A stretch of 64,000 nt of DNA from Candidatus Leptofilum proximum (GTDB lineage: Bacteria; Chloroflexota; Anaerolineae; Promineifilales; Promineifilaceae). Shown here piece after piece: positions 35,081-44,409 of this stretch; position 1 is the stretch's first letter, and the number at the start of each line of letters is the position of its first letter. Made by a program: the position numbers and the translations under genes. Location: contig JADJXK010000001.1 in NCBI GenBank assembly GCA_016710325.1, positions 1,612,001-1,676,000 on the forward strand, written 5' to 3'. The notes beneath the pieces are model-generated. The model was not told the DNA's origin, did not search any database, and saw only the letters and a list, made by a program, of their open reading frames with translations.

Positions 35081-35209
35081 AAAAATTGGCTCTCTGGGAT
35101 TTCGTGGGGATTGGCGTGAAACGTGAAGCGTGAAACGTAATGTCTCTCTGGTCACGTTTCACGTTTCACGCATCACGGATTGTAAACCCCCTGAATTCCT
35201 GAAGACCCA
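35081..35209 (+). repeat. 129-bp dispersed repeat, copy 1 (GTGAAACGTGA core)
   Basis: Contains a GTGAAACGTGAAGCGTGAAA left arm and TCACGTTTCACGTTTCACG right arm around TCTCTCTG. The reverse complement of 46704-46832 aligns along its full length without gaps and with about nine differences. It ends 9 bp before the AraC-type gene. Confidence 0.85.
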
Positions 35210-35218
35210 AAAGGTTCT

Positions 35219-36091
35219 ATGGCATCACGGTCTGAAACAATTGCGGAACACCAGGCGAGCATCAGGCGGGTGATGCTGTTGATCCAGGCGCGGCTGGATG
35301 AGCCGCCCAGCCTGGAAGAAGTGGCGGCCGTTGCCGCCTTTTCGCCCTACCATTTTCATCGCCTGTTTACGGCTTACACGGGCGAGAGCCTGAGCACGTT
35401 CATTCGCCGCCTGCGGCTGGAGCGGGCGGCCAACCGGCTGCGCCAGACGTTTGACCCCATCACCGACATTGCCCTGGATGCCGGTTACGAGACACCGACC
35501 AACTTTGGCAAGGCGTTCCGGCAGCAGTTTGGCCAGTCGCCCACGGAATTTCGCGAGAGTCGGCATGTGTTGGATACGGCCGTCTTCCGCCAATCCCTCA
35601 CCCAGGAACCCCTAAAAATGACCCCAAAGATTTTGAGTCTAGCACCACAAACGGTCCTGTTTGTGCGTAAAACTGGGCCATACGGCGAAGCTTCAGCGGC
35701 TGGGTTTGGCGTGCTCATGCCCTTTGCCTACCGTCACAAGCTCATCAACAAAACCACGCAAATGATTGGTATCTCCCATGACAGCCCAGACATCACCGAC
35801 GCCGACAAGCTGCGTTATGATGCCTGTCTCACCCTTAACCAGCCCATCGAGCCCCAGGGGGAGTTTGGCGTGCAAACGATTGCCGGTGGCCGGTACGCGC
35901 TTTTTGTGCACAAGGGGCCGTACGAAAACTTTACCGAGACATACCGTCTGATTTTTGGCCAATGGCTGGCCCAAAGCGGCGAGCGTCTACGTGATGTGCC
36001 CGCCTTTGAGCGGTATCTCAACCGCCATCCCCGCCGCACCAAACCGGAAAATCTGCGTACAGAAATCTATATTCCGCTGGCTGGCAGCTAA
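35219..36091 (+). CDS. AraC-family regulator with GyrI-like effector domain
   Basis: 290 residues. Two helix-turn-helix motifs in the first ~115 residues (SLEEVAAVAAFSPYHFHRLF; ITDIALDAGYETPTNFGKAF, ending in GQSPTEFR) form the AraC DNA-binding domain, placed N-terminally as in Rob, SoxS-like and BmrR-type relatives. Residues about 135-290 are a GyrI/Rob effector-binding domain (VRKTGPYGEA; RYALFVHKGPYENF). It likely senses a small hydrophobic or cationic compound. The neighbouring disrupted gene encodes a stand-alone GyrI-like protein, suggesting a former functional pair. The 129-bp repeat fills its upstream region. Confidence 0.88.
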   Translation: MASRSETIAEHQASIRRVMLLIQARLDEPPSLEEVAAVAAFSPYHFHRLFTAYTGESLSTFIRRLRLERAANRLRQTFDPITDIALDAGYETPTNFGKAFRQQFGQSPTEFRESRHVLDTAVFRQSLTQEPLKMTPKILSLAPQTVLFVRKTGPYGEASAAGFGVLMPFAYRHKLINKTTQMIGISHDSPDITDADKLRYDACLTLNQPIEPQGEFGVQTIAGGRYALFVHKGPYENFTETYRLIFGQWLAQSGERLRDVPAFERYLNRHPRRTKPENLRTEIYIPLAGS

Positions 36092-36119
36092 AGCAATCCT
36101 CCCAAATTCAGATACAATC

Positions 36120-36180
36120 AAGCACCCCGCAGTGGAGCAGAACAGCACTCAGAAGCATCTGGGTGCTTTATCTTATTTTT
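36120..36180 (+). terminator. Possible terminator after the AraC-type gene
   Basis: AAGCACCC (36120-36127) pairs with GGGTGCTT (36161-36168), followed by TATCTTATTTTT. The loop of 33 nt is long, so it is a moderate candidate. Confidence 0.5.
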
Positions 36181-36200
36181 GGATTTATGGAGGAAAAGTT

Positions 36201-37460
36201 ATGAAAGAAGGGCGGGAAATACGGCCGTTACAAAGCGAATACGAATGGGACCAGTTCACCATCGTTTCCACCAATGCTTATCCTGGCGTGCGGGCCACCG
36301 ACGATGCTGCCCGCCGCCGCCTCAAGGAACGTGCCCAGCAAATGCACGCCGACCCGATCGTCAAAGTGTTTGGGTTGTTTGAATCGGGGGAACTGCGCGG
36401 TGCGATGCGGCTGTACGACTTTACCATGCGGCTGCACGGGGTCGATATGCTGGTGGGCGGTGTCGGTGGGGTGGCGGTTGATTTGCTGCATAAAAAGGAG
36501 CATGTTGCCTACGACATGCTGCAATTTTTCCAGGCCCACTACCGGGAAAAAGGGGCGGCGCTGACCACACTTTATCCATTCCGGCCCGATTTTTACAAGC
36601 AGATGGGATATGGCTACGGCCGTAAAATCAACCAATACCGCCTCAATCCTGCCGATCTACCCCAGGGGAACCGCCAAAACGTCCGCATTTTAGGCAGCAG
36701 CCATCGCCAGGAACTGGCCGACTGCTACCGGCGCATCATGGTGGCCAGCAACGGCATCATGGCCCAATTTGACTACGAACTGGAATCAATTTTCACCAGC
36801 CAAAATTTGCAGCGTTACGGCTATTGGGCCGATGGCCAGCTGCGCGGTTATTTGCTCTTCACCTTCGAGCCAATCCCCAACGGCAACTTTCTGCGCAACA
36901 ACATCGCCGTGCGCGCCCTGATGGTTGAGGATGCCGACGCTCTGCGCGGCTTGCTGGGTTTTTTGCGCGTGCAGGCGGACCAGATTGAGAAGGTGGTTAT
37001 CAACACCCAGGAAGAAGATTTTCACCTGCTGCTGCACGATCCGCGCAACGGCAGCCAGAACCTGATTCCGTCTGGCTACCACGAGACCAATACGCAGGGT
37101 GTAGGCATCATGTACCGCGTCATCGACGTGCCGCGGCTGTTTGAGCTGCTGGCCCACCACAACTTTGGCGGGCAAACCGTGACGGTGCAGATCGATCTGA
37201 CCGACAGCTTCTGGCCGGTGTGTGCGGGCAGCTGGGTGGTGCGGGTGGACGATGGGCAAGCCACCCTCGATCCCCACGCCCAGCCCGATGTCACTATCGG
37301 CCTGGACATCGCCGAATTTTCGTCACTCATCACCGGGGCAACCACCTTCCGCCAGCTACTGGCTTACGACCTGGCCGAAATCTCCGACACCGCCTATGCC
37401 GATGTGGTGCATCAACTGTTTTACACGGCCAACAAGCCGGTGTGTCACACAGCGTTTTAA
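36201..37460 (+). CDS. Eis-like GNAT acetyltransferase with SCP2-like C-domain
   Basis: 419 residues from ATG 36201 (AGGAAAAG 3-10 nt upstream; longer frames overlap the AraC gene). It opens with an N-terminal GNAT domain (REIRPLQSEYEWDQF; VGGVGGVAVDLLHKKEHVAYDMLQ is the acetyl-CoA pyrophosphate region). A second GNAT-like domain occupies about 150-300, and a sterol-carrier-like C-terminal domain about 310-419 (VTVQIDLTDSFWPV; GLDIAEFSSLITG). This three-part layout is that of the Eis family, which acetylates amines such as aminoglycosides or peptide lysines. The natural substrate cannot be read. Confidence 0.85.
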   Translation: MKEGREIRPLQSEYEWDQFTIVSTNAYPGVRATDDAARRRLKERAQQMHADPIVKVFGLFESGELRGAMRLYDFTMRLHGVDMLVGGVGGVAVDLLHKKEHVAYDMLQFFQAHYREKGAALTTLYPFRPDFYKQMGYGYGRKINQYRLNPADLPQGNRQNVRILGSSHRQELADCYRRIMVASNGIMAQFDYELESIFTSQNLQRYGYWADGQLRGYLLFTFEPIPNGNFLRNNIAVRALMVEDADALRGLLGFLRVQADQIEKVVINTQEEDFHLLLHDPRNGSQNLIPSGYHETNTQGVGIMYRVIDVPRLFELLAHHNFGGQTVTVQIDLTDSFWPVCAGSWVVRVDDGQATLDPHAQPDVTIGLDIAEFSSLITGATTFRQLLAYDLAEISDTAYADVVHQLFYTANKPVCHTAF

Positions 37461-37468
37461 CGACGTTG

Positions 37469-37622
37469 TCCGTAGGGGCGGGACAGGCGGCAAATTGTTC
37501 AGGATTGCCATCCAGATGGTGGCCCGCCTGTCTCGCCCAAAATAAGCTACAGGGGCGAGACGGCGCGGAATGAAGATTATAAGTTTTTCAGAGATTAGAC
37601 CGCGCCGTCCCGCCCCTACGCT
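37469..37622. repeat. Pair of word-hairpins, GTAGGGGCGGGACGG class
   Basis: Two stems: TAGGGGCGGGACAGGCGG against CCCGCCTGTCTCGCCC, and AGGGGCGAGACGGCGCGG against CCGCGCCGTCCCGCCCCT. The outermost CGTAGGGGCGGGA and TCCCGCCCCTACG also pair. It fills the gap between the Eis-like and SDR genes. Confidence 0.75.
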
Positions 37623-37648
37623 GCAATTTACAATTAGGAGAGACAAAC

Positions 37649-38392
37649 ATGGATTTTACCAACCAGGTGGCCGTCGTCACTGGCGGAGCGTCGGGGATGG
37701 GGGCGGCCACAGCGCGGGAATTGGCGGTGGCTGGAGCCAGGGTAACGATCGTGGATAAGAACGTGGTGCTGGCCACGGCTTTTGCGGAGGAAATTGGTGT
37801 AGAAGTTCTGATTGGCGACGTGAGCGATGCGGCTTTTTGTGAGGAGGTGGTGCAGGCGGTGGTGGCGAGATACGGCCGTCTCGACATCCTCGTCAATGCC
37901 GCTGGCATCATCGTCCGGGCCGACGCCCCGGGCACGACCAACGAGCAGTGGCAGCGGGTGATGAACGTCAACGTCGGCGGCATTTTTTACCTCAGCCGGG
38001 CGGCCGTGGCGGTGATGAAGCAGCAGGGCAAAGGGGTCATCGTCAATTTTGGCTCGATTTGGGGTGGCGTGGGCGCGGCGGGTGTGGTGGCCTACTGCGC
38101 CTCCAAAGGCGCGGTGCACCAGCTCACGCGGGCGATGGCCCTGGACCACGTCAAAGACGGCATTCGCATCAACGCCGTCTGCCCTGGCGAGGTGAATACG
38201 CCCATGCTTGCCTCTGAGCGCCGCGAGCCGGTGACAGACGAGATGCTGCAGCGCATCGCCAGCACCGTGCCCATGCAGCGGCTGGCCGACCCGGTAGAAA
38301 TCGCCCGCGTCGTGCTCTTCCTCGCCTCCGACGACGCCAGTTACATGACTGGGGCCATGGTCAACGTGGATGCAGGCTACACCGCCAGATAG
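37649..38392 (+). CDS. SDR-family oxidoreductase
   Basis: 247 residues, classical SDR. VVTGGASGMGAATA (about 9-22) binds NAD(P); Asp in VTIVDKN suggests NAD preference; NAAG near 83; the catalytic Ser is in NFGSIWGG (about 134), and Tyr/Lys in YCASKGAV (about 149-153); C-terminal MTGAMVNVDAGYTAR. It resembles 3-oxoacyl-ACP reductase/glucose dehydrogenase-like enzymes; the substrate is unknown. AGGAGAG precedes ATG. The aldo/keto reductase gene follows about 100 bp downstream on the same strand. Confidence 0.88.
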   Translation: MDFTNQVAVVTGGASGMGAATARELAVAGARVTIVDKNVVLATAFAEEIGVEVLIGDVSDAAFCEEVVQAVVARYGRLDILVNAAGIIVRADAPGTTNEQWQRVMNVNVGGIFYLSRAAVAVMKQQGKGVIVNFGSIWGGVGAAGVVAYCASKGAVHQLTRAMALDHVKDGIRINAVCPGEVNTPMLASERREPVTDEMLQRIASTVPMQRLADPVEIARVVLFLASDDASYMTGAMVNVDAGYTAR

Positions 38393-38397
38393 AAATT

Positions 38398-38474
38398 ATG
38401 GACACAGATGAACGCAGATTTTCACAGATTTTTTAATCCAATCTGTGTTCATCTGTGTAAATCTGTGTCCCATT
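38398..38474. repeat. Word-hairpin, ACACAGATGAAC class
   Basis: GGACACAGATGAACGCAGAT-type left arm with a further CACAGATT word, right arm AATCTGTGTTCATCTGTG plus AAATCTGTGTCCC. Fills the SDR to aldo/keto reductase gap. Related hairpins at 62754-62822 and 62866-62932, half-elements at 46672-46700 and 50148-50226. Confidence 0.8.
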
Positions 38475-38492
38475 TTTGAGGGGGAAAACCTG

Positions 38493-39497
38493 ATGGAATA
38501 CAGACGATTAGGCCGCAGCGGGGTGAAGATTGCCCCGCTGTGCCTGGGAACAGACAACTTTGCCAATCCGACTCCCGAAGATGAATCCCAGGCGATTTTG
38601 CACCGGGCGATTGAGGCGGGCATTAACCTCATCGACACGAGCAACAGTTATGCCCAGGGGGAGAGCGAGCGAATTATTGGCCGGGCGCTGAAAGAGAACG
38701 GCCGTCGCCAACAAGTCCTCATTGCCACGAAAGCACATTACCCAACCGGGCCGGGACCGAATGACAGGGGGAACGGCCGTCTCCACCTCATCCAGGCCTG
38801 CGAAGAGTCCCTGCGGCGGCTGCAAACCGACCACATCGACCTTTACCAGCTGCACCGCCCCGACTTCGACGTGCCTATCGAAGAAACACTCGCCGCCCTC
38901 ACCGATTTAGTGCGGGCGGGCAAGGTGCGCTACATCGGCAGCTCCACCGCGCCCGCCTGGAAGGTGATGGAGGCGATCATGGTCAGCGAGCTGCGCGGCT
39001 GGGTGCGCTTTGTGTCGGAGCAGCCGCCTTACAACCTGCTGGATCGCCGCATCGAGAACGAGCTGGTGCCGCTGTGCCAGGCGTATGGCCTGGGCCTGCT
39101 GCCCTGGTCACCCCTGGCGATGGGCATCCTGGCCGGGCGCTATGCCGATGCGGCCAGCTATCCCGAAGCGTCCCGGGCGCAGCTGCGCGGCGGCATCTAC
39201 GCCGAGCGCGTGACGGCGCGGGGCATCGAGATCGGCAACAAGTTTGTGCAGCTGGCGCAGGACGTTGGCATTTCGCCGGTGCAGCTGGCGGTGCTGTGGG
39301 TGAAGGACCAGCCCGGCGTGACCGCGCCGCTCATCGGGCCGCGCACGTTGGAACAGCTGGAGCATTACCTGCCGGTGCTGGAGATGACGTTAGATGATGA
39401 CGTTCGCGCTGCCTGTGACGCCCTGGTGCCGCCCGGCAGCGCGGTGGCCAATTTCCACAACTCGGCGCCGTGGATGAAGATGAAGCTGCCGGAATAA
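38493..39497 (+). CDS. Aldo/keto reductase
   Basis: 334 residues, (beta/alpha)8 NADPH-dependent reductase. Starts MEYRRLGRSGVKIAPLCLGT; catalytic tetrad Asp in INLIDTSNSYAQGESE (Asp about 48, Tyr about 53), Lys in IATKAHY (about 80) and His in YQLHRPD (about 122). Closest in look to the YajO/YghZ-type subgroup acting on aldehydes and sugars. GAGGGGG lies about 9 nt before ATG 38493; upstream frame runs through the repeat. Confidence 0.92.
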   Translation: MEYRRLGRSGVKIAPLCLGTDNFANPTPEDESQAILHRAIEAGINLIDTSNSYAQGESERIIGRALKENGRRQQVLIATKAHYPTGPGPNDRGNGRLHLIQACEESLRRLQTDHIDLYQLHRPDFDVPIEETLAALTDLVRAGKVRYIGSSTAPAWKVMEAIMVSELRGWVRFVSEQPPYNLLDRRIENELVPLCQAYGLGLLPWSPLAMGILAGRYADAASYPEASRAQLRGGIYAERVTARGIEIGNKFVQLAQDVGISPVQLAVLWVKDQPGVTAPLIGPRTLEQLEHYLPVLEMTLDDDVRAACDALVPPGSAVANFHNSAPWMKMKLPE

Positions 39498-39510
39498 TTG
39501 AATGGAGGAG

Positions 39511-39555
39511 GTCAGCACGCCTACGTGCTGACCGTTCGCACGTGGGCGTGCGAAC
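39511..39555. terminator. Two adjacent hairpins between convergent genes
   Basis: GTCAGCACGCCTACGTGCTGAC (39511-39532, 9-bp stem) followed immediately by GTTCGCACGTGGGCGTGCGAAC (39534-39555). No clear T-tract on either side; their position between convergent stops suggests a two-way terminator. Confidence 0.6.
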
Positions 39556-39566
39556 TCTGCTGCGAC

Positions 39567-40652
39567 CTATCTCATGATGGAGACCAATTTGCGGATGCCC
39601 TGCTCTTGCAGCCAGAGGCGGGTGCGGGAGCGTTCGCTGGTGTGGGGGATGCGGGCCACGGGCAGGCGGTTTAAGTCGATATTTTGGATACGGCCGTGTG
39701 TCTCATTCACCACTGGCATCAACCGCCGCGACTCAATGCCCAGCTGCGTGGCATCGCGCATAAACGCCTCGCACAGTTTGTTGGCCACCGGCTGGCCAGA
39801 CGTGACCACAAACACAATATCGGATTGGCGCATGGCCGTGCGGGTCAATTCATTCAGGTTAGAACCCAAATCAATCAGCACCTGGTAACCGCTGCTGGCC
39901 AGCTGTTTAAACAACAGTTCCAGCTTGCGCGGAATATCTTTACTGCCGCTGCCCATAAAAGAACCCGGCGCCGGTATCACCAGCAAATCGGCGCGGTGGC
40001 GCTGCGCGTACTGGCGAATGAAGGGCAAAGACAGCTCTGCGGTGGGGGCTTTGAGCAAGTCCAGAAGGTTGCGCTGGGTGTGTAAGTTCAACATGGGGGC
40101 GATGCCGCCCAGAGGCAAATCCAGATCAATCAGCACAACCGGTTTATTCTCGTGCATGATGATGGCTTCGGCCAGCTGGATGGCCAGCGTGGTGGTACCC
40201 ACGCCGCCCTTGGGGCTGAACAGGGATACTACTCGGCCCGAGTTGGACGTGAGCAGGCCGGTTTTGATGCGTTCAGAACGTTTTAATACGGCCGAAATAT
40301 GGGCCAGCAATTCCTCGGCCATAAACGGTTTGGTCAGGTAATCATCGGCGCCCACGGCAAAGGCGCGTGTTTTGTACTCTTTGGCTTCGCTGGCGGTGAG
40401 GAAAATCACGGGAATTTGCGCGGTTTCTGGGGTGGTCTTAATTTGCTGGCACACTTCAAACCCGTCCATGCCGGGCATCATGACATCTAGAACCACCAGA
40501 TCGGGGCGGTGTTGGGTAACGGCCGTTAGCCCATCCGGTCCGTCCTTGGCCAGGGTAACGGTGAAACCCTCCCGTTTAAGCTGGTGCTCAATCAGGTAAC
40601 GCATGGGAAATTCGTCATCGATGATTAATATTTTCTTCTGTGTCATTGTCAT
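39567..40652 (-). CDS. Response regulator receiver fused to a ParA/CpaE-type ATPase
   Basis: 361 residues. The receiver domain occupies about 1-125, with acidic pair in IIDDEFPMRY, phosphoacceptor Asp in LVVLDVMMPGMDG (about 56), Thr in FLTASEAK and Lys in YLTKPF. A MinD/ParA-like ATPase follows (about 145-361) with deviant Walker A SPKGGVGTTTLAI (about 146-158), Walker A' VVLIDLDLPLGG and Walker B-like VLIDLGSNL. The arrangement matches CpaE/TadZ proteins, which localise pilus machinery or other polar assemblies. No tad genes lie next to it in the window. Confidence 0.88.
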   Translation of the reverse strand: MTMTQKKILIIDDEFPMRYLIEHQLKREGFTVTLAKDGPDGLTAVTQHRPDLVVLDVMMPGMDGFEVCQQIKTTPETAQIPVIFLTASEAKEYKTRAFAVGADDYLTKPFMAEELLAHISAVLKRSERIKTGLLTSNSGRVVSLFSPKGGVGTTTLAIQLAEAIIMHENKPVVLIDLDLPLGGIAPMLNLHTQRNLLDLLKAPTAELSLPFIRQYAQRHRADLLVIPAPGSFMGSGSKDIPRKLELLFKQLASSGYQVLIDLGSNLNELTRTAMRQSDIVFVVTSGQPVANKLCEAFMRDATQLGIESRRLMPVVNETHGRIQNIDLNRLPVARIPHTSERSRTRLWLQEQGIRKLVSIMR

Positions 40653-40941
40653 CTACCTGAAAAAAATACGCCAGCAATTCTGCTCCCCAGTATTTGCTGC
40701 GTACCGCTCGGACGGAAACTACGCAAAGATAGTCATAAAACAACCATGTTTGTTTTGGGAATGTGGCTCCTTGGCTACAAGTTAGCCGAATATTGTTACA
40801 AAAAAGATTACATTTGTCCTAGGACCTTGTAAGAATGGCTGTAACTGGCAGCAGCTAAAATGACACGAATGAAGATGCTGGTGAGTGGTCATAATGCGGA
40901 AGTACAAAGGCCAAACTACCTTACGCAGCAGGAGAATAACC

Positions 40942-41331
40942 TTGAATCCCTCCATTTTGATTGTTGATGATGAGCCGATGACCCGCAACTTGCTCCGCTT
41001 GATGCTGGAGCGGGCTGGGTTCAAGATTTTGGAAGCAGAGGATGGTCTGAAGGCGCTGGATGTGGTGGCCGAACATAGCCCCGATTTGCTGATTTTGGAT
41101 GTGATGATGCCCAACATGGATGGCATTACCGTGTGCGAAACGCTGCGCGCCGAGGCAGAAACGGCCGATCTCCCCGTCATTCTGCTCAGCGCCCGAAGCA
41201 ATCCGGAAGCCGTTCGCCTGGGAATGCAGGCGGGAGCCAACCGCTATTTAAGCAAGCCAATCAGCCGCGAAGAGCTCGTTCGCCAGGTTCGCGATGTGCT
41301 GCAAGGTATCCCTTCCCAATTTGGTGATTAG
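40942..41331 (+). CDS. Single-domain response regulator (CheY-like)
   Basis: 129 residues, receiver domain only. Acidic pocket in ILIVDDEPMTR, phosphoacceptor Asp in LLILDVMMPNMDG (about 54), Ser in ILLSARSN and Lys in YLSKPISREE (about 104). TTG 40942 is the preferred start: AGGAG (40930-40934) lies 7 nt upstream and the domain starts at once, whereas the in-frame ATG 40894 adds 16 residues without homology. It is divergent from the receiver-ParA gene across about 290 bp, so both may belong to one signalling module. Confidence 0.87.
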   Translation: MNPSILIVDDEPMTRNLLRLMLERAGFKILEAEDGLKALDVVAEHSPDLLILDVMMPNMDGITVCETLRAEAETADLPVILLSARSNPEAVRLGMQAGANRYLSKPISREELVRQVRDVLQGIPSQFGD

Positions 41332-41393
41332 CTGTTTGGAGCCGGTCAGATTCTTGTACCAAAAAGCTGGGGAGCTTTCCAACAGACAATAAC

Positions 41394-42776
<1,383 letters not shown>

Positions 42777-42792
42777 CGTCGCTTCCCTTTTT

Positions 42793-42868
42793 TCGGTTAT
42801 CGGTAATCAGTTTTCCGTAATCGGTTTACCGTATACCGACCACCGATTACCGTTCACCGATTACTGAA
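42793..42868. repeat. Word-hairpin, ACCGATTACC class
   Basis: TCGGTTATCGGTAATCAG-type words on the left and ACCGATTACCGTTCACCG-type words on the right between argH and the small membrane protein gene, reaching into the latter's stop codon. Same class as 18717-18803. Confidence 0.7.
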
Positions 42869-43064
42869 AACTGCCCCAAATCCCCACGCCCAGCATAAAC
42901 ACCGCAAGGCCGCCGTACAGGATCAGCGTTTTCTGATCACCAATGATGTCTCGTGTGCGTAAAATACGGCCGCGTTCCCAAAAAATCGCTGGCTTAAAAA
43001 TTACCCCAAATAAATAGTAACCGCCGAACAACAGCAGCAGAATGTCCAAAATATCCGGTGTCAT
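42861..43064 (-). CDS. Small two-helix membrane protein
   Basis: 67 residues from ATG 43064 (GGAG about 9 nt upstream). Helix 1 covers about 6-24 (ILDILLLLFGGYYLFGVIF), a short basic loop contains WERGRILRTRD, and helix 2 covers about 46-64 (TLILYGGLAVFMLGVGIWG). No family recognised. The frame extends to 43136 but that extension has no membrane or signal character. It is the next minus-strand gene upstream of argH, separated by a hairpin. Confidence 0.6.
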   Translation of the reverse strand: MTPDILDILLLLFGGYYLFGVIFKPAIFWERGRILRTRDIIGDQKTLILYGGLAVFMLGVGIWGSFQ

Positions 43065-43088
43065 AAGGTTGCTCCTTCTCTTTCGATG

Positions 43089-43156
43089 CTGGTGGCTAGT
43101 ATTGCGCTTCAGAAGTTCGCACCAAGTTACGCTCATGGCGCAATACTAGCCACCAG
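43089..43156. repeat. Perfect 19-bp inverted repeat
   Basis: CTGGTGGCTAGTATTGCGC (43089-43107) and GCGCAATACTAGCCACCAG (43138-43156) are exact reverse complements with a 30-nt loop. It lies between the divergent small-membrane-protein and sigma-factor genes, so it is in a promoter region. Confidence 0.8.
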
Positions 43157-43233
43157 CCACTTGCCACATCCCCAATCTTACCTGTTTTGTAACTTTTTGC
43201 CTGTGACTGGATATTATTTACAGAACCACCACC

Positions 43234-43731
43234 ATGAATAAAGCGGCTTTTCACGACCTGTACGCGCGTTATGCGCCTGATGTGTACCGATTTGCCCTCT
43301 GGCTGTCGGGCAGTCCGGCTGAGGCCGATGACATCACCTCGGAGACGTTTGTGCGCGCCTGGGCCGGACGCCGCAAAATCCGTACAGAGACGGTGAAGGC
43401 GTATTTATTCACCATTGCCCGGAATCTGTTTTTGCAGCAGCAGCGCCAGCACAAACGGCAGGTGGCGTTGGCGCAGGCGGCCGGGCACACACATGGCGGA
43501 CCACATGGCCTGGTGGAACACCGTTTGGCGCTGGCTGAGGTGCTGGCACAGCTGCAAGATTTGCCAGAAAGCGAACGGGCAGCGCTGGTGCTGCGCGTGC
43601 AGCATGAGCTTCCGTATGAAGAAATTGCCCGCGTGCTGGAAATTTCATTGTCGGCGGCCAAGATCAAAGTTCACCGGGCGCGCTTAAAGCTGGCCCGCGT
43701 GCGCACGGCCTGGGAGATACCGGAAACATGA
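43234..43731 (+). CDS. ECF RNA polymerase sigma factor
   Basis: 165 residues. Region 2 (about 5-75) contains LYARYAPDVYRFALWL and DDITSETFVRAW, the -10-binding helix; region 4 (about 105-160) has LQDLPESERAALVLR and the helix-turn-helix LPYEEIARVLEISLSAAKIKVHRAR for the -35 box. There is no sigma-70 region 1 or 3, as expected for the ECF group. It should direct an envelope or stress regulon. The next gene overlaps it by 4 bp and probably encodes its anti-sigma factor. Confidence 0.92.
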   Translation: MNKAAFHDLYARYAPDVYRFALWLSGSPAEADDITSETFVRAWAGRRKIRTETVKAYLFTIARNLFLQQQRQHKRQVALAQAAGHTHGGPHGLVEHRLALAEVLAQLQDLPESERAALVLRVQHELPYEEIARVLEISLSAAKIKVHRARLKLARVRTAWEIPET

Positions 43732-44141
43732 ATGTGAGTCGAGACGTCATCATCGATTTGCTGCCGCTTTACCTGGCCGGTGAGGCGAGTGAAGATACGC
43801 GGCAGCTGGTTGAGCACTTTTTAGCGGATGATCCCGCTCTGGCAAAGTTGGCTGAACAGGCAAAAGTAGATAATTGGAACGGTGAGATTCCCGTTCCGCT
43901 GCAAAAGGAGGATGAAATGAAATCATTCGAGAAAACCAAGTCGCTGCTGTTCCAGCAAAAGTTATTCCTGACGCTGTCTGTGGGCACAACGTTACTGTTT
44001 ATCGCCTTTCGTTTTGATGAAAATGGCGTGGAGTGGCTGTGGATCAACTCGCCACAGCTGGGCTGGGGGATTTTTATGACGGCTGCCCTATTCTGGACAG
44101 CGTTTCTCAACGTAAACTGGCAGCTGAACCGTACGGAGTAG
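43728..44141 (+). CDS. Putative anti-sigma factor, membrane protein
   Basis: 137 residues; ATG overlaps the sigma-factor stop (ATGA). The N-terminal DLLPLYLAGEASEDTRQLVEHFLADDP (about 9-36, written here as a pattern of short blocks: DLLPLYLAGE, DTRQLVEHFL) matches zf-HC2-type anti-sigma domains, but the Cys/His zinc ligands are missing. Two membrane helices follow (about 78-94 and 108-128). It likely holds the sigma factor at the membrane until a signal arrives. The lack of ligands argues against a redox-sensing (ZAS) mechanism. Confidence 0.7.
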   Translation: MNVSRDVIIDLLPLYLAGEASEDTRQLVEHFLADDPALAKLAEQAKVDNWNGEIPVPLQKEDEMKSFEKTKSLLFQQKLFLTLSVGTTLLFIAFRFDENGVEWLWINSPQLGWGIFMTAALFWTAFLNVNWQLNRTE

Positions 44142-44176
44142 CCCCGTTGGGATGTATCTGGCCTGCTGCCGTGTAC

Positions 44177-44380
44177 GCGGAGGTGTAAACGCCTCCGCTA
44201 GATGTGGAAGGCCCCACGGGCCTGGGTTTCAAGCCCAATGGGGCTTCCACAACTAGCCGGTTGGCTTTAGCCACCGGTGGGGAGGCAATATGTGATTCCC
44301 CTTCCGGCGCCGCTTCTGGTTTGCCCCAATTGATTATTCACTTTATGATTCAGTGGGCGGGCAGTACCGCCCTCTCACTG
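44177..44380. repeat. Cluster of four hairpins upstream of the molybdopterin dehydrogenase gene
   Basis: Stems: GCGGAGG/CCTCCGC at 44177-44198; GTGGAAGGCCCCA/TGGGGCTTCCAC at 44204-44250; CCGGTTGGCT/AGCCACCGG at 44257-44277; and an imperfect CAGTGGGCGGGC/GCCCTCTCACTG at 44351-44380. They fill most of the 268-bp gap. A terminator for the sigma operon or a structured leader is possible. Confidence 0.6.
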
Positions 44381-44409
44381 AATCCGTTAATCAACCTGGA
44401 GTAAGCAGA

